Below are positions 16,502-26,310 of a stretch of 52,452 nt of DNA, in pieces. The stretch spans positions 1 to 52,452 of the forward strand of contig CAYRIK010000010.1 of the NCBI GenBank assembly GCA_964424345.1, given 5' to 3'. The DNA is from RGIG6307 sp964424345 (GTDB lineage: Bacteria; Bacillota; Clostridia; Lachnospirales; Lachnospiraceae). Position 1 is the stretch's first letter; each line of letters begins with the position of its first letter. The translations under genes and the position numbers were made by a program. The notes beneath the pieces are model-generated. The model was not told where the DNA came from. It did not search any database and saw only the letters and a program-made list of their open reading frames with translations.

Positions 16502-17625
16502 AAAAAGACCTCTCCGTTCTTTCTTGGCTGTAATTTTACATTTAAAACAAATCCAATTGCCATATACAGACACCATATAGAGGTCAGACCATAACTGATA
16601 AACGGTAACGGAAGACCTGTATTCGGCAATATGAAAGATGCCACTCCAAGGTTTATGAATGTCTGGAATCCAATCCAGGCTCCAACCCCGGCAGCGATAA
16701 TTCGCCCGGCTGTATCTTTTGCTTTATATGCTACATACAGACATTCTAACACAATCGAAAACAATACTGCAACAAGAATTATACTTCCTTTGAATCCAAA
16801 TTCTTCACCAATTACTGCAAAAATAAAATCCGTATGTGGTTCCAAAATATAACGGCCATTTTTTACGCTGGTCACTTCGTTATTTTTGTATCCTTTACCA
16901 TCAAGCTGTCCAGATGCAATCGCTACTACTGAATTTAACTGCTGATAGGCTGTACTATCCGCATATTCCTCTGGATAAATAAAAGATAAAATACGATTTT
17001 TTTGATATTGTTGCAGCAAATCATTATCAGGCTGCAATGCAAGAAATACAAATACGCATACAATTGGAACGACAACTGCCACTGCTGTCAGAATATATCT
17101 CCAACTAATCCCTCCTACAAACAACAATGTACAAAAAATAGCTGTAATGATAATTGTTGTAGAAAGATCGGGCTGATTTAAAATCAATGCTGCTGGTATT
17201 GCAAACAATACACCACAAACAATTAAAGTTGTCAGTTTATTGATTGTTTTCTTATTCTTCATAATAAACTGTGCAAAGAATAAAATCAATACTAATTTTG
17301 CTAATTCTGAAGGCTGGAAACGAAATGAACCAATTTCAAACCATCTTTGTGCACCACCACCACTATCACCAGCAGAAGTATAAGAGGTAGCAACCAAAAT
17401 CAATACTGTAATGCCATATAAAACCCAACTAAATTTTAATATCCAGCTGTAATCTATAAAGGCAACAAACAGCATCAAGCAAACTCCAATGCCAATACCC
17501 ATAAACTGTCGGCTTACATATTCTTCATTCGCACTGTTAACTGCTGCAATACTGATACAAGCTGTCAACAAGATCAGGATGACTAATCGAAAGTCAAAAT
17601 CCCGAAGTTTGTATTTTTTTATCAT
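16498..17625 (-). CDS. rodA: RodA/FtsW/SpoVE family peptidoglycan polymerase
   Basis: A 375-residue membrane protein with about ten helices. FRFQPSELAKLVLILFFAQF, NQPDLSTTIII, and PHTDFIFAVIGEEFGFKGS are SEDS-family landmarks; the Asp of the PHTDF loop region and FISYGLTSIWCLYMAIG near the end fit RodA. It makes glycan strands with the class B PBP encoded upstream. It follows minE by 60 bp. Its stop overlaps the mgsA start. RodA rather than FtsW is inferred from the mre-PBP2 neighbourhood. Confidence 0.9.
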   Translation of the reverse strand: MIKKYKLRDFDFRLVILILLTACISIAAVNSANEEYVSRQFMGIGIGVCLMLFVAFIDYSWILKFSWVLYGITVLILVATSYTSAGDSGGGAQRWFEIGSFRFQPSELAKLVLILFFAQFIMKNKKTINKLTTLIVCGVLFAIPAALILNQPDLSTTIIITAIFCTLLFVGGISWRYILTAVAVVVPIVCVFVFLALQPDNDLLQQYQKNRILSFIYPEEYADSTAYQQLNSVVAIASGQLDGKGYKNNEVTSVKNGRYILEPHTDFIFAVIGEEFGFKGSIILVAVLFSIVLECLYVAYKAKDTAGRIIAAGVGAWIGFQTFINLGVASFILPNTGLPLPFISYGLTSIWCLYMAIGFVLNVKLQPRKNGEVFL

Positions 17626-17685
17626 CCTTTTCTTTCTCCTTGGTCTTACTATTGTGAAAACGGATTTTTGCTGTCTTCTTTGATC

Positions 17686-17964
17686 TTATTTATTCATATC
17701 AATAATAGGAATATTTGCATTTAATACTGGATTCAGATTTCCGCTCGCATGAGAGTTTGTTTTACTAATCTGAATTTCCATACTATCTGCATCGATCTTC
17801 ATATATTTTGATATCACTTTCGCAATATCGTGTTTAATCATTTCAAGTGTTTCTGCAGAACAGTTGACTCTATCAGAAATTAATAATATTTTCAAACGAT
17901 CTTTTGCTACTTCCTTGGAACTTTTTCGTCGGAATGGATTTTTAAATTTCATTTTTCCAAACAT
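17686..17964 (-). CDS. minE: Cell division topological specificity factor MinE
   Basis: A 92-residue protein. The N-terminal amphipathic start (MFGKMKFKNPFRRK) is followed by AKDRLKILLISDR (about 20-32), which is the conserved anti-MinCD helix or strand. The C-terminal part is the dimerisation domain. It drives MinD off the membrane by stimulating its ATPase. It begins 9 bases after minD. AGGAGG precedes the ATG. Confidence 0.88.
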   Translation of the reverse strand: MFGKMKFKNPFRRKSSKEVAKDRLKILLISDRVNCSAETLEMIKHDIAKVISKYMKIDADSMEIQISKTNSHASGNLNPVLNANIPIIDMNK

Positions 17965-17973
17965 AGAATCCTC

Positions 17974-18765
17974 CTAACTTCTGTGAAAGATCCCACTGAT
18001 CTTTGTCCAAAAAGAAATCTGACCTATTTCCATTGTAAGCGCAACATCTTTTCCAGAAACTCTATCTGCAATATTCTGATATGCTTTTCCAGCAGGTGTA
18101 TTGCTTCCTACGAGCGGTTCGCCCTGATTGGTCGAAATTACAACATTTTCATCATCAGGAACTACACCTAGTAACGGCACAGATAAAATATCCATAACAT
18201 CTGCTGCACCCATCATATCTCCGCGTTTGACCATATCATTTCTCATACGATTGATAATTAATTCAATACGTTCAAACTCTCTTGCTTCGAGTAATCCAAT
18301 GATTCTGTCTGCGTCTCGTATTGCAGATACTTCTGGCGTAGTCACTACGATTGCTCGATCTGCACCTGCTACTGCATTTTGAAATCCTTGTTCAATGCCT
18401 GCTGGACAATCCAAAATGATATAATCAAAAATATCTCTCAAATGTCCAATCAATTTAACCATCTGATCCGGATTTACACTCGTCTTATCTCTTGTCTGGG
18501 CACATGGCATCAAATATAAGGTAGCATGTCGTTTGTCACGTATCAATGCTTGCTTAATTCTGCAGCTTCCTTCCACTACATCTACAAGATTGTATACAAT
18601 ACGATTTTCCAATCCCATAACGACATCTAAATTCCTAAGTCCTATATCGGTATCGATCATACATACCTTATATCCCATCTTGGCAAGTCCTGTGCCTATA
18701 TTGGCACAAGTTGTTGTTTTTCCTACACCGCCTTTACCGCTTGTTACTACTAATACTTCACTCAT
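17974..18765 (-). CDS. minD: Septum-site determining ATPase MinD
   Basis: A 263-residue deviant-Walker ATPase: GKGGVGKTT at 10-18, then DTDIGLRNLDVVMGLE and DYIILDCPAGIE. The C-terminal ISFWTKISGIFHRS is a plausible amphipathic membrane-targeting helix. The start is ATG 18765 with GGAGGAG upstream; a longer reading to 18804 would add residues the family lacks. It binds membrane with ATP and normally recruits MinC. No minC is present between the PBP2 gene and minD, and the spacer is only 74 bp. Confidence 0.93.
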   Translation of the reverse strand: MSEVLVVTSGKGGVGKTTTCANIGTGLAKMGYKVCMIDTDIGLRNLDVVMGLENRIVYNLVDVVEGSCRIKQALIRDKRHATLYLMPCAQTRDKTSVNPDQMVKLIGHLRDIFDYIILDCPAGIEQGFQNAVAGADRAIVVTTPEVSAIRDADRIIGLLEAREFERIELIINRMRNDMVKRGDMMGAADVMDILSVPLLGVVPDDENVVISTNQGEPLVGSNTPAGKAYQNIADRVSGKDVALTMEIGQISFWTKISGIFHRS

Positions 18766-18839
18766 AAGCTCCTCCGATAAAATAAGTTCATCGCTTTTCT
18801 TCAAGCTTTATCGAAAGTACTTTATAAACATATCTAATA

Positions 18840-21743
18840 TTAGTGTTCATTTGTAACAGAAGAAGGATCTACTTCAATTGCCTGATCTGTTACTACCTCT
18901 TGTTTATTTTCTGCGAAATAGTATTCCATAACTTTATAGCCAACCTGTGATGCAAAACCAGAGCTGTAACCAAAACAAATACGGGCTGAAACTGCTATCT
19001 GTGGTGCTTCATATGGAGCATAACCAACAAACAATGCATGGTCTGCTCGTTTTGTATTTTCCTGTGCTGTACCAGTTTTTGCTGCTGCAGTAACAGAAAG
19101 CTGATCAAATAAAGAATAAGATGCTGCTGCCTCTTTCATACCTTCATGAATTACATTCCAAGAAGTCTGACTAATCTCTACCTGATTTCTAACGGATGCT
19201 TCAAATTCTTCTAATAATGTACCTTCAGAATCTGTCATTTTACTCAACAATGTCAGATCATAACAAGTACCATTATTTGCAATCGTAGATACATAACGTG
19301 CCAAACCTACTGTTGTAAAAGAGTTTGTACCCTGACCGATTGCAGAAAGAACCGGAAGTTCTGTAGATACCTGCGGAGCAGATTCTACTATCTCAATACC
19401 AGATTTGTCTGTCAAACCAAACATATCTGCATATTTAGCAAGTTTTTCTAATCCAAGTTCTGTCTGATAATTTCCTTCTTCATCCAGACTCAGCCTATAA
19501 CCCACTTCATAGAAATAACAGTTACAAGAATGTCTGATTGCCTGTGAAGCATATAGTTGACCATGTGAACTTGGATAAATCCAACATCTTGATACTTGTG
19601 CAAAACGATCAAATACACCCGTACAATTGATTGTTTCAAATGGAGAAACAATGCCTTCCTCTAAAGCGGCTACTGTAGAAACCATTTTAAACGTAGAACC
19701 AGGAGCACTTCTTTGCTGTGTCGCATAATTATACTGTGGATTTGATTTATCTAATTGAATCTTTGCATAGTATGTTGGATCTACTGTATTTGCCATCTGG
19801 TTTGTATCAATACTTGGATAAGATACCATTGCAATTGCATCACCTGTATTTGGATCTGTTACTACTACAGAACCTGCATAAGGATCTAATGCAAGCTGTG
19901 CTGGTGTAATATCCAGATTTTGAATACGATTACGCATAAACTGATATGCAGAAATTGTACCATTGTACAATGCATCTACATCTTCTGCAGATGTATCAAT
20001 ACAATACTGCTCACACAAAATTTTACAAACATCTATGCCTGTAATTGTATCGTTCAAAAGCATATATTTATAATAATACTTTCGAATCGTATTAGACTCA
20101 TCCATCATATCAAACATATATTGGATCAAGCTGTCATATATTTCTTTGGAATCTGCATATTCTGACTCTAAATCCAACAGCTTTACATTGATCCAGTTTT
20201 TCGCAATACAATATTCCAAAAATGCTGCCATAGACATATCTTCGTCTTTTACCCATTTTACATAAATAGTATCATTGGTATCTACTAAATCCATATCAAG
20301 AACGTCATAACTTTTTAATAGTTCAATCATTGCTTCCTGATATGTCTGATATTCTTCTGACAACTGATTGTATTCTGTTTTTTGAGAATACAGTTCTTTT
20401 CTAAGTTCTTCTTTTCTATTTTCAGAAAAAGAGACATATGCTGCATATACTGCCTGTTCTGTCTCAGATGCATCTTCTGCTGCTAAATGTGAAATACTAA
20501 TTACATTATTATCAAATAAAGCATAATATACATCATAAATTGGAATCTTTAATTTATCACTAGACTGATTTGACCCGAGTGTAAATGTTTTGATATTTTC
20601 AATCTTATCAAGTAAAATACCAGCAATACTCTGTTCCAAAATATCCATCGTTGCTTTTTGCAAATCTGCATCAATAGTAAGATAAATATCATTTCCTGAA
20701 ATAGGTTCTACACGTTCCTGCGTTGCAAGCAAACGTCCCATTTTATCTACATATACTTTTTCATATCCATTCGTTCCATGTAAGGATAATTCCATATATT
20801 GTTCAATACCAGACTTTCCTACAACATCGCTGGACGTATATTTTGCTTCTTTTCCTTCTTCAACAAGCTGTGCATTCAGATTTTCTAATTCTGTACTGGA
20901 AATCTTTCCTGTATAACCAAGTATCTGTGAAAAATACGTACTGTCTACATATCTTCGTACCGTATCTTCTTCTATAGAAACACCCTGCAGTTTATCTTGA
21001 TTTTCTACAATAACTGCAACCGTCTCTTCGCTAATATCTGTTGCAACCGTTGCGCCAAGATGCACCTGATATGCAACAAGGCTCAATGCATATCGAATTG
21101 TAACAATTTGCAGTACTTCTTCTTTGGTGTATCCTTCTCCAATATGAAAAATGTAGTCACCATCTTCGTTTTTGATACGATTTCCTTCTTCATCATACGC
21201 ATAAGCACCAACTGCATAACGTCCTGTTCCTGCAAGATATTCCATCATCTCTTCGGCACTTGCAGTCTGCTGCCAATATTCCAAATCATCTACATACGCT
21301 TCTCCGTAAATATCTGCTTTAAAACGCAATAAAGAGGTACCTGACGCATCAAACGCATAATTTCCTGCATCATCTATGATAATATTAAAATCATTGATAA
21401 TATGATCTCCATTTTTCTCGATCATTTTAATCAATGTACGAATATTTTCATTTAACTGGGCATTTTTTGTACTAGAACTCTCATATACGTCCTCTATCTT
21501 TACTGTATATGCCAGATCATTGTACGCCAACAGTTTTCCGTTCACATCGTAAATATTTCCTCTTGTAGCTGGAATATTTTTCGTTTTTTCAATACTGAGC
21601 TCGTATTTTTCCAAATACTCTTCTCCTCTGACTACCTGTAACGAAAACATTCTGCCAATCAAGATACTTGCTAATAAAAGGAAAATTCCTCCCATAAGAA
21701 ACAATCTGGATTCTGTCAATTTTTCAATCAATTCCCTAAACAT
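18840..21743 (-). CDS. mrdA: Class B penicillin-binding protein 2, with a large insertion
   Basis: A 967-residue protein, long for PBP2. It has one N-terminal membrane helix (about 14-34), a dimerisation domain (GNIYDVNGKLLAYND, about 62-76) and a transpeptidase domain with STFK (Ser683), SCN (739-741) and KTGTAQ (889-894). Between YLTIDADLQ (354-362) and AGSVVVTDP (623-631), where most relatives have a short linker, there are about 240 extra, largely helical and charged residues. It cross-links elongation-phase peptidoglycan with RodA. It overlaps mreD by 8 bp and precedes minD. AAAAGGAGA precedes the ATG. Confidence 0.93.
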   Translation of the reverse strand: MFRELIEKLTESRLFLMGGIFLLLASILIGRMFSLQVVRGEEYLEKYELSIEKTKNIPATRGNIYDVNGKLLAYNDLAYTVKIEDVYESSSTKNAQLNENIRTLIKMIEKNGDHIINDFNIIIDDAGNYAFDASGTSLLRFKADIYGEAYVDDLEYWQQTASAEEMMEYLAGTGRYAVGAYAYDEEGNRIKNEDGDYIFHIGEGYTKEEVLQIVTIRYALSLVAYQVHLGATVATDISEETVAVIVENQDKLQGVSIEEDTVRRYVDSTYFSQILGYTGKISSTELENLNAQLVEEGKEAKYTSSDVVGKSGIEQYMELSLHGTNGYEKVYVDKMGRLLATQERVEPISGNDIYLTIDADLQKATMDILEQSIAGILLDKIENIKTFTLGSNQSSDKLKIPIYDVYYALFDNNVISISHLAAEDASETEQAVYAAYVSFSENRKEELRKELYSQKTEYNQLSEEYQTYQEAMIELLKSYDVLDMDLVDTNDTIYVKWVKDEDMSMAAFLEYCIAKNWINVKLLDLESEYADSKEIYDSLIQYMFDMMDESNTIRKYYYKYMLLNDTITGIDVCKILCEQYCIDTSAEDVDALYNGTISAYQFMRNRIQNLDITPAQLALDPYAGSVVVTDPNTGDAIAMVSYPSIDTNQMANTVDPTYYAKIQLDKSNPQYNYATQQRSAPGSTFKMVSTVAALEEGIVSPFETINCTGVFDRFAQVSRCWIYPSSHGQLYASQAIRHSCNCYFYEVGYRLSLDEEGNYQTELGLEKLAKYADMFGLTDKSGIEIVESAPQVSTELPVLSAIGQGTNSFTTVGLARYVSTIANNGTCYDLTLLSKMTDSEGTLLEEFEASVRNQVEISQTSWNVIHEGMKEAAASYSLFDQLSVTAAAKTGTAQENTKRADHALFVGYAPYEAPQIAVSARICFGYSSGFASQVGYKVMEYYFAENKQEVVTDQAIEVDPSSVTNEH

Positions 21744-22257
21744 CCGATGATTTCTCCTTTTTTACTTCTGCCTTTGCAAAGAAACGATTACATTTACGCA
21801 AAATTGGAAGCATACACAAACTTACAAGAAACGTATACAATAATTCTGGAAGAATAATACTTTGTAAATACTGTATAAAATTAAATCTTCCGCGAATCAA
21901 AAACATACTTATGTAATATACAAGTCCAAATAAGCCATCGGTAAGCATAATCGTTACATACGGAAAAAGCATATCATCTTGATAAAAGCTCTTTGCTGCA
22001 ATACCGCCAAAGCCTCCGCAAAGCATAAAAAGAAAAGAATAGATGCCAATATAGGAACCAAAAAAGATGTCACACAACAGTCCACAGAAAAATCCGGTAA
22101 GCATACCATTGTTTGTACTGACCGTAAAGCCAAAAAACACTGCGATGACCAACAATAGATTCGGTTTTACTCCATTTAAAGATAATGCAGTAAACAACGT
22201 ATTCTGAAGTATAAATGCAAGTATCACAATCACACCTTGACCAACTGCTCTTTTCAT
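21736..22257 (-). CDS. mreD: Rod shape-determining protein MreD
   Basis: A 173-residue membrane protein with five to six helices. FFGFTVSTNNGMLTGFFCGLLCDIFFGSYIGIYSFLFMLCGGF is the typical MreD core (about 41-84). It links the MreBC cytoskeleton to PBP2 and RodA in the membrane. It lies 24 bases after mreC and overlaps the PBP2 gene. GGAGAGCC precedes the ATG. Confidence 0.88.
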   Translation of the reverse strand: MKRAVGQGVIVILAFILQNTLFTALSLNGVKPNLLLVIAVFFGFTVSTNNGMLTGFFCGLLCDIFFGSYIGIYSFLFMLCGGFGGIAAKSFYQDDMLFPYVTIMLTDGLFGLVYYISMFLIRGRFNFIQYLQSIILPELLYTFLVSLCMLPILRKCNRFFAKAEVKKEKSSDV

Positions 22258-22281
22258 GGCTCTCCTTTCTATTATATCTGC

Positions 22282-23154
22282 TTATTCTTCATAGTTTTCT
22301 TTGATATCCAAAATGACCAAAACTTCATTTAAGTGGCTGAAATCTACAATCGGAAGAATTGTTCCTGATTTTGTCATATTATTTGCATCTTCCTGCATAT
22401 AATCTATATATCCGATTACCAATCCAGGCAAATATTTATCACTGATAGAACTCGTAACAACTTTATCTCCTGTATGCACCTGATCATCTGTATCTAAAAG
22501 CTGTGCAAATGAAATCGTGCCATTTGTCTTCATAGAAGCCAAATCACCGCTTATGATCAAATTGTCTTCTGTAGACAACACACGTCCCATAACACTAATT
22601 TCATCTGAAATGATAGATTTTACTCTTGACCAGTTTGGTGCAACTTCTGTAATGATACCGACCAGGCCGCCATCTGCAATGACATTCATATCGACTGCCA
22701 TTCCGTCATCGCTGCCCTTATCAATCAAAAAAGAATAATACCAGTTTACACTTTCGCTTCCTACAATTCTTGCACCGACTTTTTCGTAATTTTCGTACTG
22801 AGAAGACAACTCAAACAACTGCTGCAAGTGATTTAATTCATATCTGTCCTGCTGCAGTTTATTGTTTTCTAGTGTCATTTCTTCCAGCTTTTGCTTTAAC
22901 TGGCTGTTTTCTTCCTGAAGAGCCTGTATTTGTTTTAACTCTTCTGCCTTATCTGTCATGAAATTGCCTACATATGTGATTCCACGCTGAAACGGCATAA
23001 TCACACTGCCTGCTGCTGTATTCAATATATGTTCAAATACATTGGTAAACAGACTTAATACAATCATCAAAACACAAATTAATGTTAATATAAAAAGGAG
23101 ATATTTACTTGGAATCGTAAATTTTTCTCCTTTTTTCTTTACTATTGGACTCAT
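22282..23154 (-). CDS. mreC: Rod shape-determining protein MreC
   Basis: A 290-residue protein with one N-terminal membrane helix (about 19-39), a coiled coil (about 70-115, rich in Glu, Leu and Gln) and the two-barrel MreC domain (VGARIVGSESVNWYYSFLIDKGSDDGM, VVTSSISDKYLPGLVIGYI). It positions the wall synthesis complex. Its ATG directly follows the mreB stop. Confidence 0.9.
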   Translation of the reverse strand: MSPIVKKKGEKFTIPSKYLLFILTLICVLMIVLSLFTNVFEHILNTAAGSVIMPFQRGITYVGNFMTDKAEELKQIQALQEENSQLKQKLEEMTLENNKLQQDRYELNHLQQLFELSSQYENYEKVGARIVGSESVNWYYSFLIDKGSDDGMAVDMNVIADGGLVGIITEVAPNWSRVKSIISDEISVMGRVLSTEDNLIISGDLASMKTNGTISFAQLLDTDDQVHTGDKVVTSSISDKYLPGLVIGYIDYMQEDANNMTKSGTILPIVDFSHLNEVLVILDIKENYEE

Positions 23155-24153
23155 TTACTCTTTCCTTTGGGCAACAGTCTTAAAGTAGTCTTCTTTGATA
23201 ACCTTTGCAAGACCTGCTGCAACACTCGTGATCGGATTATCCATCTGCTGAACCTTTAATCCTGTCTCTTTAGAAAGCTTCTCTGCAAGATGAGATACCT
23301 GACTTGCACCACCTGTCAAATAAATACCATTTCGATAAATATCTGCACCAAGTTCTGGTGGAGTTCTTTCTAAAATCAATTTTACCTGATCTACAATGGT
23401 AGAAAAATGTTCTACAAGGCACTCATTTACCATCTGAACAGGAATCTGTTTCTGCATAGGAAGGCCTGTTACGATATCACGTCCAAAAACTACCGCATCC
23501 TCGCCCTTTTCTTCTAATTCTTTTAACTGCATCTTAATCTGTTCTGCAGATTTAGAGCCTATCAATAAATTAAATTCCTTTCGTACTGCTGCTTTGATTG
23601 CTTCATCAAACTTGCGTCCGCCAGTTTTGATCAAACGGCTCAATACAATACCACCCAAAGATAAAATAGAAATTTCTGTTGTATCAAATCCTACATTTAC
23701 GACCAATGCACCATTAGAAGTCTTTACATTGATATCAAGACCTAATCCATCTGCAACTGCTTTTTCTACTACATATACGTTTTTAGCTTTTAAGTTTGCA
23801 TGCTTTACAAGGTCATAGAAAGCTCTCTTTTCTACTTCTGTAACATCTGTAGGAACTGCCACATAATAATCAGCAGGTACAACCTTTCCTTTCATAATAT
23901 CTGTAATAAAATATTTGATCAAAACTTCCATATCTCTGATATCTGCAATCACACCATTGTTAAGTGGATAAGAAATCTGGATATTGGATGGTGCTTTTTC
24001 GTACATTTCATACGCACTGTCGCCATATGCAAAAATATTTTTCTTGTTTTCGATTGCAATCATATTTTTTTCAATCATGATGCCATCGTCATTTTTAGAG
24101 TAAATTTTGATGTTGCAAGTACCTAAATCGATACCATATACATTACTTCCCAA
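23155..24153 (-). CDS. mreB: Divergent MreB-like actin-family protein
   Basis: A 332-residue actin-fold protein (MreB/Hsp70-type). The first phosphate loop is GIDLGTCN (7-14), and Glu130 lies in VVEKAVADGLG as in MreB. The second phosphate motif, normally DIGGGTTE, reads NVGFDTTE (153-160), so its Asp and two Gly are replaced; ATP handling may differ. LTGGASQVSHLAEKL and TGLKVQQMDNP follow the usual MreB order. It begins with TTG at 24153, preceded by AAAGGCAGG. It is the first of the mre genes and 17 bases downstream of radC. Confidence 0.85.
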   Translation of the reverse strand: MGSNVYGIDLGTCNIKIYSKNDDGIMIEKNMIAIENKKNIFAYGDSAYEMYEKAPSNIQISYPLNNGVIADIRDMEVLIKYFITDIMKGKVVPADYYVAVPTDVTEVEKRAFYDLVKHANLKAKNVYVVEKAVADGLGLDINVKTSNGALVVNVGFDTTEISILSLGGIVLSRLIKTGGRKFDEAIKAAVRKEFNLLIGSKSAEQIKMQLKELEEKGEDAVVFGRDIVTGLPMQKQIPVQMVNECLVEHFSTIVDQVKLILERTPPELGADIYRNGIYLTGGASQVSHLAEKLSKETGLKVQQMDNPITSVAAGLAKVIKEDYFKTVAQRKE

Positions 24154-24170
24154 AGTATGTTCCTGCCTTT

Positions 24171-24854
24171 CTATAGTAATCCAAGTTTTTTAAAACTTGA
24201 ATATGTATGGTCTCCAATAATAATATGATCTATTAATGGTATATTCATTAGTTTTCCACACTCATAAATCTGTTTGGTAATCAGTTTGTCCTGCACAGAT
24301 GCAGATGCATCTCCGCTTGGATGATTATGAATCAGTACAATACCACTCGCATCAAATTTTAATGCCTGAATAAAAATCTCTCTTGGTGAAATCAAAGAGG
24401 CACTGACCGTTCCTTTGCTGATCACTTTCTGACCTAACAACTGACCTCTATTATCGAGTAATAATGCCAATACGCTCTCTGTTGTAAAATGTCTTAAGCT
24501 TTCCATATAATATTCGGCAATCTTTTCAGGACTGTCAAATTTCATATTTGTGTGTACAGACTGCCTTGCCATTCGTATTGCAAGTTCTCCGATTGCTTTA
24601 ACTTTTACAGCTTTTACTTCACCAATTCCCGGTATTCTTTTAAGCTCTTCAAGAGAAATACGATGAAGCCCTATGAGCTTTCCTTGTGTACTCTCCTGTA
24701 AATACAGTATATCATGTGCAAGCTCTGTTGCATTCTTTTCTTTTGTGCCAGTTCTTAATATGATTGCCAAAAGCTCTGCATCTGTCAGTGTTTCTGCTCC
24801 ATATTTTAAAAACCGTTCATAAGGCATAGCCTCCGTATTTACATAAGCTGTCAT
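24171..24854 (-). CDS. radC: RadC-family JAMM-domain protein
   Basis: A 227-residue protein. An N-terminal helix-hairpin-helix segment (GLHRISLEELKRIPGIGEVKAVKVKA, about 62-87) is followed by the RadC JAMM metal-binding domain with HNHPSGD (His176, His178) and Asp189. It is usually annotated as DNA repair related, but its true role is not established. It precedes the mre operon, as in other Firmicutes. GGAGATTT precedes the ATG. Confidence 0.9.
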   Translation of the reverse strand: MTAYVNTEAMPYERFLKYGAETLTDAELLAIILRTGTKEKNATELAHDILYLQESTQGKLIGLHRISLEELKRIPGIGEVKAVKVKAIGELAIRMARQSVHTNMKFDSPEKIAEYYMESLRHFTTESVLALLLDNRGQLLGQKVISKGTVSASLISPREIFIQALKFDASGIVLIHNHPSGDASASVQDKLITKQIYECGKLMNIPLIDHIIIGDHTYSSFKKLGLL

Positions 24855-24992
24855 AAATCTCCATTCCGTCTCTCCAAGTATGCAGATTCTGTGCTTATCA
24901 CTTATCTTAGCATAAATCTCAAAAAGTGTATACCTGGAATGGAAAAAATACCGAAAAAGTATCGATTAAAATTTTCTTAAGATTACATTTTT

Positions 24993-26300
24993 TTACTTTA
25001 TTCGTTTGAAATCTGCATCTAAAAGACCTGCATCTAAACAGCTTTGTACTGTCTTTAAAATGCCGAATTTTGCATGCTGCCATGTAAGACCGCCCTGGAA
25101 ATATACTGCATATGGAGGTCTGATTGGTCCATCTGCACTTAATTCAATACTAGAACCTGATACAAATGCACCTGCTGCCATAATAACTGGAGCATCATAT
25201 CCTGGCATATCCCATGGTTCTGGTGTAACAAAGCTATCTACTGGTGCACCTGCCTGGATGCCTTCACAAAATGCTACAACGCCTTCTGGAGTTCCAAATG
25301 TAACAGCCTGAATAATATCGTGTCTGGATTCTGTGCTGTTTGGCACAACTGCATAACCCATTCTCTCATAAAGATTTGCTGCAAAAATAGCACCCTTTAA
25401 TGCACTGGCTGTTACAGTAGGTGCAAGGAAAAGACCCTGATAGAATTTTGCCATAACGCCAAGAGAGGCACCTACTTCTTTTCCAAGTCCAGGGCTTGTC
25501 AAACGATATGCTGCATTTTCTACACATTCTTTTTTACCTACGATATAACCACCGATTGGAGCAAGACCGCCGCCTGGATTTTTAATTAAAGAACCAACTG
25601 CCATATCAGCACCAACATCTGTTGGTTCGATTGTTTCTACAAATTCACCATAACAGTTATCTACCATGCAGATTACGTCCGGCTTAATATTTTTTATAAA
25701 AGAAATCAATTCTCCAATACGCTTTACAGAAAGTGTTGGTCTTGTCTGATATCCTTTTGAACGCTGAATTGTTACTAATTTTGTACGCTCATTGATTGCT
25801 TTACGAATTCCTTCCCAGTCAAATCCACCATCTTCTAATAAATCTACCTGTGCATATGTAATGCCATATTCTGCTAAAGAACCTTTAGATGGACGAATGC
25901 CGATTACTTCTTCTAATGTATCATAGGGCTTACCTACTGGGCTTAAAAGCTCATCTCCAGGACGAAGATTACTCATAAGTGCAAGTGCAAGTGCGTGTGT
26001 ACCACATGTAATCTGTGGACGAACCAATGCATCTTCTGTATGGAAAATATGTGCATAAACTTCTTCTAATGTATCTCGTCCGAGGTCGTTATATCCATAT
26101 CCTGTTGTTCCAAGCAAACATGCTTCGCTTACTTTACATTCCTGCATTGCATGCACAACTTTCGCCTGATTGTACTCTGCAACACGATCAATGTCTGCAA
26201 ATCTGTCTTTTAATCCTTCTAAAATATGTTCCCCATAAGAAAATACCTGTTCAGAAATTCCCATAGATGCATACAATGTTTTTAATTCTTCTGTAATCAT
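24993..26300 (-). CDS. YnbB-like PLP-dependent enzyme (methionine gamma-lyase family, 'aluminium resistance' type)
   Basis: A 435-residue enzyme of PLP fold type I. Landmarks are ITCGTHALALAL (98-109), DVICMVDNCYGEFVE (about 208-222) and VGSLIKNPGGGLAPIGGYIVG (about 234-254), which contains the likely PLP lysine. These match the YnbB/COG4100 group, whose biochemical role is unclear. It lies 10 bases after miaA. In Bacillus, ynbB is also in the miaA/hfq/hflX neighbourhood. AAGGAG precedes the ATG. Confidence 0.85.
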   Translation of the reverse strand: MITEELKTLYASMGISEQVFSYGEHILEGLKDRFADIDRVAEYNQAKVVHAMQECKVSEACLLGTTGYGYNDLGRDTLEEVYAHIFHTEDALVRPQITCGTHALALALMSNLRPGDELLSPVGKPYDTLEEVIGIRPSKGSLAEYGITYAQVDLLEDGGFDWEGIRKAINERTKLVTIQRSKGYQTRPTLSVKRIGELISFIKNIKPDVICMVDNCYGEFVETIEPTDVGADMAVGSLIKNPGGGLAPIGGYIVGKKECVENAAYRLTSPGLGKEVGASLGVMAKFYQGLFLAPTVTASALKGAIFAANLYERMGYAVVPNSTESRHDIIQAVTFGTPEGVVAFCEGIQAGAPVDSFVTPEPWDMPGYDAPVIMAAGAFVSGSSIELSADGPIRPPYAVYFQGGLTWQHAKFGILKTVQSCLDAGLLDADFKRIK

Positions 26301-26310
26301 ATCATTCTCC

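Noticed and set aside
16502..16576. An N-terminal extension of mgsA.
   Set aside because: It lies inside rodA and adds residues absent from the family; ATG 16501 overlaps the rodA stop and has a ribosome binding site.
24855..24992. A terminator and LexA box between the YnbB-like gene and radC.
   Set aside because: Only weak AT-rich stems were seen and no LexA-like palindrome could be found.
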